The translations under genes were made by a program, and so were the position numbers. From NCBI GenBank assembly GCA_030765245.1, contig JAVCCX010000061.1, positions 1 to 10,656 on the forward strand: a DNA stretch of 10,656 nucleotides, in the 5' to 3' direction. Shown in pieces: positions 7,554 through 10,656 of the stretch. This DNA is from Candidatus Zophobacter franzmannii. GTDB lineage: Bacteria; Cloacimonadota; Cloacimonadia; Cloacimonadales; JAFGVF01. Positions within the stretch are counted from its first letter, which is position 1. The number at the start of each line of letters is the position of its first letter. The notes beneath the pieces were generated by a model. It had not been told where the DNA came from, made no database searches, and saw only the letters and a list, made by a program, of their open reading frames with translations.

Positions 7554-8837
7554 TTATAGAATATTCCTCTCGATGATTTTCCCGCTCTTACTGTCAGTTA
7601 AGCCGTCCTTAATATCATAAGCAATCTCACCCATAACAAATGTCTTAGTAATCTTACAGCTCATCTCAATGCCGGAATAGTTCGATTCTTTGTCATCCAC
7701 AATATAAGTGCTGTTTGGATCTAAAAGAATGAAGTCTGCGTCAGCTCCTTCCTCTATGCTCCCCTTGCGTGGGTAAATGTTCATTGTTCTAGCTGCATTT
7801 TCAGAAATCAAGTTAATGAACTGGCTCATCTGTGCCTTTGGATTACTGAAAAACTTTGTAAAGAGAAATGGGATATGATGTGGATAATCATCTGAATTAC
7901 TAGTAGGTAAATCTGAGTTTCCAATCATATTTTTATCACTATAGCCGTAGTGGGTGGCTAAAATACTTGCGCGACAGAACTTAAACATATCTTTTAAGTT
8001 ATTCCGTTCTTCATTTCTTTTCTGATAAGAACGGGCAAATATCATTTCCACAAGGTCTTGATTGTATAAATGGAGGAAATACTCAGGCTTCAAATCAAAG
8101 CTAATATCAAATCTTTTCTGGGCTGAAATAAGGTAGTTTATTGATTTGAAAGTATTAGTATTAGTGAAATGGATTGGGTTATCTAAAGAACGACGAACAA
8201 TTTTAGTGAGTGAATTAATCTGAACCTCAGAAAGACTCTCCTCATCCATCATATCTTTTATTGGGTATCCCTCAGTTTCTTCGATTGCATTAATAGAGAT
8301 AAGCATCTCTTTATCAGGGATGTCAGAGAAAAGGTCATTTATTCCACTGTAACTAAAGAAGTCTATGTCTTCGCAATTTGTTAGTGTATATAGCTGGAAA
8401 CCGAGAGTTCCAGAATCCCATAACTCTTCCATATCTTCAAAGTAAAATGGAGCTTCTTTAGAGTCTACTTTAGCCCAAAGTCCGAAGTTTACAACCGGAT
8501 CCTTAATGCTGCTTTTAGTATCTTCAAAGTCATCTCTAGTCACCAATGCTTCGTAATCTCCTACAGGACATTCGATAACTGTTGTGAAACCACCCTTAAC
8601 TGCCATTCTTCCCAGTTCATTGAAAAGGTCACCCTCACCATCTCTTTGTGTAAAATGCACCTGACCATCAATAGCACCGGGAATTAGATACATTCCATCT
8701 GCATCGATTATTTCATCGATTTGCTCGTCTTCAATTTCTTCATCGCTAATTTTTACGATTTTGTCACTGAAAAGCACATTGAAAGGTTTAAGTTTCTTGT
8801 TACTTTTGGGCAATAGTACATTGCGTATAAGTTTCAT
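7554..8837 (-). CDS. Dihydroorotase-like amidohydrolase-fold protein, metal site lost
   Basis: A 427-residue protein with the layout of dihydroorotase/dihydropyrimidinase (class I amidohydrolase superfamily). A short N-terminal beta domain leads to LIPGAIDGQVHF (51-62), then VKGGFTTVIECP (80-91), and the end has NAARTMNIYPRKGSIEEGADADFILLDP (347-374), the typical return to the beta domain. The catalytic residues differ from active enzymes. The D-x-H-x-H motif is DGQVH (57-61), the carboxylated lysine position reads GFQLY (Q148), the next histidine position reads INAIE (N183), the HxxH-type motif reads HFTNTNT (N226), and the TDHAPH motif reads THYGYS (295-300). The substrate arginine after HF is also absent. 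It is transcribed alone, with no pyr gene beside it in this window. A structural or regulatory role is possible, as for the inactive PyrC homologue that supports aspartate transcarbamoylase in some bacteria, but this is unproven. The ATG at 8837 is preferred over the TTG at 8843 because AGGTG (8845-8849) lies 7 nt upstream of it. Confidence 0.8.
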   Translation of the reverse strand: MKLIRNVLLPKSNKKLKPFNVLFSDKIVKISDEEIEDEQIDEIIDADGMYLIPGAIDGQVHFTQRDGEGDLFNELGRMAVKGGFTTVIECPVGDYEALVTRDDFEDTKSSIKDPVVNFGLWAKVDSKEAPFYFEDMEELWDSGTLGFQLYTLTNCEDIDFFSYSGINDLFSDIPDKEMLISINAIEETEGYPIKDMMDEESLSEVQINSLTKIVRRSLDNPIHFTNTNTFKSINYLISAQKRFDISFDLKPEYFLHLYNQDLVEMIFARSYQKRNEERNNLKDMFKFCRASILATHYGYSDKNMIGNSDLPTSNSDDYPHHIPFLFTKFFSNPKAQMSQFINLISENAARTMNIYPRKGSIEEGADADFILLDPNSTYIVDDKESNYSGIEMSCKITKTFVMGEIAYDIKDGLTDSKSGKIIERNIL

Positions 8838-8844
8838 TACCAAG

Positions 8845-8849
8845 CACCT
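8845..8849 (-). promoter_or_regulatory. Ribosome binding site choosing the ATG start of the dihydroorotase-like gene
   Basis: AGGTG on the minus strand is 7 nt from the ATG at 8837 but only 1 nt from the alternative TTG at 8843. It therefore favours the shorter, 427-residue product. Confidence 0.5.
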
Positions 8850-8885
8850 ATAAAGTTATTTACCATATGTAATCTCTGTTTCACG

Positions 8886-8913
8886 AGTTTACAAATTTAA
8901 TCAATGTTGTCAA
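8886..8913 (-). promoter_or_regulatory. Candidate promoter of the dihydroorotase-like gene
   Basis: A perfect -35 TTGACA (8908-8913) is followed after 16 bp by TAAACT (8886-8891), a moderate -10. This would start transcription near 8880 and give a leader of about 40 nt. It lies in the 149-bp gap after the PHP gene, so the dihydroorotase-like gene is probably a separate transcription unit. No clear intrinsic terminator separates it from the operon upstream, so read-through is possible. Confidence 0.5.
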
Positions 8914-8916
8914 TGT
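8901..8916 (-). repeat. Two-copy 7-bp direct repeat over the -35 box
   Basis: ACATTGA occurs twice on the minus strand (8910-8916 and 8901-8907), 2 bp apart, overlapping the TTGACA hexamer. Such a 9-bp period could be a binding site for a regulator that blocks or assists polymerase. It could equally be chance in AT-rich DNA. Confidence 0.3.
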
Positions 8917-8986
8917 TTAACAGCAAAATGCATATACTTTTTTTGTTTTATCTATGATTTGGATTCTTTTTTGTTGAGAATGGAGA

Positions 8987-9727
8987 TTAAGAGATTTTGA
9001 TATATCTATTATTTTTTAAGTTGATTGCTTTAAAAAGTTCGCCAAATGAGGGCTCTTCAATATAAAATTCACTATACCCTACTCCAATTTGTTCCAAGTA
9101 ATGTGAATCAGAGTTTCTGATTAATTGATACTTCTCTACGAGTGGGAAGTTTGTTTTAAGCCTCACAACCTTACATTTAGCACTTATACCGAGAGTCTTA
9201 AAGTTTAAGTCAGGGGGTATAAACCCTAACTGGCCTAACAAACTATAGGCAGTTGCATCAACATGAGCCGGGAAACAGAATCCACCATACTCGATCACTG
9301 CATCCACTGCTTCATTCAGAGACCAGAGTGAGGAGTTAATCAATGCTCTCTCCTCCATCCCAAGAATGTTCTCATCTTTATCAATAATCACCTGGTCACC
9401 GAAGAAATCAGGATTGTTCTGTACGGGGAGAAGAGAGTTAAATACTTTTGCATCGAACAATAGTGCATGTTCTAAATCAGGGAAAATACCAATCAGATGA
9501 ATCTCTTCAGCCGTTTGAATTTCCACGCCGGGAAATACGACAATACCGGCTTCTTCCCCTTTTGCAATGTATGCATCGCAATTCTTAAGGGAGTTATGAT
9601 CAGTAATTGCAATAATATCCAATCCGCTTTCCTTCACTTTTTCTATTACTGATGCAGGAGACATCTCCAGTCCACCACATGGTGAAAGAACTGTGTGCAG
9701 ATGCAAGTCTGTCTTATAAAATTGCAT
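8987..9727 (-). CDS. PHP-domain metal-dependent phosphoesterase
   Basis: A 246-residue stand-alone PHP (polymerase and histidinol phosphatase) domain protein, predicted to be a cytoplasmic metal-dependent phosphatase or phosphodiesterase. The metal-binding motifs are all present: DLHLHT (7-12), AITDHN (40-45), GVEI with E69 (67-70), H77 in EIHLIG, H155 in FPAHVDA, and the closing NSDSH (205-209). An insertion of about 60 residues between the third and fourth motifs is common in this family. The ATG overlaps the stop of the DRTGG gene by one base (TAATG) and has no clear Shine-Dalgarno, so it is probably translated by coupling. Location after the hydrogenase-like and DRTGG genes suggests a part in the same signalling or redox module, perhaps acting on a phosphorylated or nucleotide ligand. 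That role is inference; the substrate is unknown. It is the last gene of its operon. Confidence 0.9.
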   Translation of the reverse strand: MQFYKTDLHLHTVLSPCGGLEMSPASVIEKVKESGLDIIAITDHNSLKNCDAYIAKGEEAGIVVFPGVEIQTAEEIHLIGIFPDLEHALLFDAKVFNSLLPVQNNPDFFGDQVIIDKDENILGMEERALINSSLWSLNEAVDAVIEYGGFCFPAHVDATAYSLLGQLGFIPPDLNFKTLGISAKCKVVRLKTNFPLVEKYQLIRNSDSHYLEQIGVGYSEFYIEEPSFGELFKAINLKNNRYIKIS

Positions 9728-10071
9728 TAGTTATTCAGTAGTGTGTATATTTTCCCAGTAAGATCAAACACAGTTAAAGGGCTAGTAAGGAGGATTATTC
9801 CCTCTTCACGGGCTTTATCAATCACGGATTGTTCAGGGATAATATCTTTTGCAAAAAGGATAACTGGAATCTCTGTCATGGAGGCGACAGCGATTGTGTT
9901 AAGATGGCGCATAATAGTAACCCAAATCTGATTGGGTTGAGAAGAACCCATGACATCAGACAGTAGATCAGACACATAACCATTTTCAATTTGAGTCTTT
10001 GTAATATCCAAATCTGGAGTAAGGTTAGTCATTTCTATATTCTTTAATATGGTTTCAACGCTGATAGCCAT
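9727..10071 (-). CDS. Stand-alone DRTGG-domain protein
   Basis: A 114-residue single-domain protein of the DRTGG family, a small alpha/beta domain otherwise found joined to CBS pairs, phosphotransacetylase-like proteins or CobQ-like ATPases and thought to bind a ligand or mediate protein contacts. Visible blocks are the N-terminal helix SVETILKNI, GYVSDLLSDVMGSSQPNQIW (31-50), IAVASMTEIPVILFAK (60-75) and the ending GIILLTSPLTVFDLTGKIY (91-109). There is no catalytic motif, signal peptide or membrane helix. The ATG at 10071 is chosen because AAGGAATAGG (10079-10088) precedes it and it starts 8 nt after the upstream stop. An earlier in-frame ATG at 10113 would add 14 residues that look unlike the family and overlap the neighbour by 34 nt. 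It lies between the hydrogenase-like and PHP genes, a neighbourhood typical of this family in anaerobes. Confidence 0.87.
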   Translation of the reverse strand: MAISVETILKNIEMTNLTPDLDITKTQIENGYVSDLLSDVMGSSQPNQIWVTIMRHLNTIAVASMTEIPVILFAKDIIPEQSVIDKAREEGIILLTSPLTVFDLTGKIYTLLNN

Positions 10072-10079
10072 TTTATTAC

Positions 10080-10656
10080 CTATTCCTTTGTTTTTTTTAA
10101 AAGTACAATGCAATCATCGAGAGTAGCTTTACCTTGGACTATATCTTCAGCAAGACTGAAGCAATTGGGAGATCCGCAAGCAGAGCAGTTAATCCCCGGT
10201 AATTTTGCCAGAATCTCGTTCAATTTTTTCATTTTAACAAGTGCCAGCTTTATATCTTGGTCAAGTTTCATCATTGAGCGAGGGAAAATAGGATCTACAG
10301 CGAAAGCACCCTGTTTATGAAGTTCAACAACTCCACCATCATCATAATCTATCTTCTTTGCTTGTTTAGAGAGTTTTTTAATCCTACTCATTGCTACAAA
10401 TGGGTTCTCAACATTGAGTACGCCACCGACACAACCATTCTTACAGCTTCTTATAACAATGTAGTCATACTGGTCGAGGTAGTGATCTTCAACTTTTGAT
10501 AGCACATCCTTCACATTATCTATCCCATTTACTGAGAGAGTTCGAATATCTTTGCAATCTACAAGGTCAGCTTCAATCCCGGATAGAGTCCATGAGAGAC
10601 CGGCGGCATAGGCTTCAAACTCTGTATCAAGCTCGACACCGGTATTTAGTATCTGC
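10080..10656 (-). CDS. Iron-hydrogenase-like protein with C-terminal 4Fe-4S motif (5' end outside window)
   Basis: The frame is open from the window edge to a TAG at 10080, giving 191 visible residues. A GTG at 10514 could be taken as a start, but homologous-looking sequence continues upstream of it (for example EFEAYAAGLSWTLSGIEADLV), so the gene is truncated by the edge. Visible residues 1-95 match the end of the iron-only hydrogenase large-subunit C-terminal domain, including SCKNGCVGG (70-78), the counterpart of the CPGGCxGG motif of FeFe hydrogenases. Residues 148-191 form a 4Fe-4S motif, C-x2-C-x4-C-x16-C (cysteines 157, 160, 165, 182), like that of RnfB-type proteins. Proteins with this pairing are usually regarded as sensory or electron-transfer relatives of hydrogenases and may also have N-terminal ferredoxin or PAS domains, which cannot be seen here. 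It heads the visible part of an operon with the DRTGG and PHP genes. Confidence 0.83.
   Translation of the reverse strand, partial: QILNTGVELDTEFEAYAAGLSWTLSGIEADLVDCKDIRTLSVNGIDNVKDVLSKVEDHYLDQYDYIVIRSCKNGCVGGVLNVENPFVAMSRIKKLSKQAKKIDYDDGGVVELHKQGAFAVDPIFPRSMMKLDQDIKLALVKMKKLNEILAKLPGINCSACGSPNCFSLAEDIVQGKATLDDCIVLLKKTKE

Noticed and set aside
8963..8981. Possible terminator ATTCT...AGAAT after the PHP gene
   Set aside because: Only 5 AT-rich base pairs in the stem and no following T-run on the transcribed strand; too weak to call.
9743..10499. Three plus-strand open frames
   Set aside because: They mirror the DRTGG and hydrogenase-like genes, both of which have family motifs in the minus frame.
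1..10656. CRISPR array, tRNA, rRNA, insertion sequence or phage genes
   Set aside because: No regularly spaced repeats, no cloverleaf or rRNA-like segments, no transposase motif and no terminal inverted repeats were seen.

Overview
All nine genes in this 10.7 kb window lie on the minus strand, so transcription runs from high to low coordinates. The DNA is AT-rich. The gene content suggests an anaerobic bacterium: the first operon carries a C-terminal iron-hydrogenase-like, DRTGG and PHP set of the kind found in fermentative anaerobes, and the last carries envelope-glycan enzymes plus a secreted beta-propeller protein. Together with the frequent TTG starts this would fit a member of the FCB group such as Cloacimonadota. 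That taxonomic guess is inference only, because no marker gene is present.

Region 1 (10656 down to 8987) is the tail of an operon. It holds a truncated iron-hydrogenase-like protein with a C-terminal 4Fe-4S motif, a stand-alone DRTGG-domain protein and a PHP-domain phosphoesterase. The genes are spaced by 8 nt and then overlap by 1 nt. The set looks like a redox or hydrogen sensing/regulatory module.

Region 2 (8986 to 7342) is a single gene with its own candidate promoter. It encodes a dihydroorotase/dihydropyrimidinase-fold protein in which nearly every metal-binding residue has been replaced, so it is probably not a working amidohydrolase. Intergenic spaces of about 149 and 212 bp flank it. 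They hold promoter-like sequences and short 9-bp-period direct repeats but no convincing terminator.

Region 3 (7341 to 1, continuing out of the window) is a tightly packed five-gene surface-glycan operon. In order it encodes a polysaccharide-deacetylase-like protein lacking the metal-binding motifs, a 784-residue fusion of two GT-B glycosyltransferase domains, a family-4 glycosyltransferase, a WecA/TagO-type polyprenyl-phosphate sugar-1-phosphate transferase, and a secreted beta-propeller protein cut by the window edge. The genes overlap or nearly touch (4-nt overlap, 2-nt gap, 23-nt overlap, 4-nt overlap), which implies translational coupling. The working model is that the WecA-like enzyme loads the first sugar phosphate onto the lipid carrier, the glycosyltransferases extend it, and the first and last proteins have accessory roles in recognition, modification or export.

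The most unusual feature is two adjacent genes, on either side of a promoter region, that each encode an apparent pseudoenzyme of a well-known hydrolase fold.
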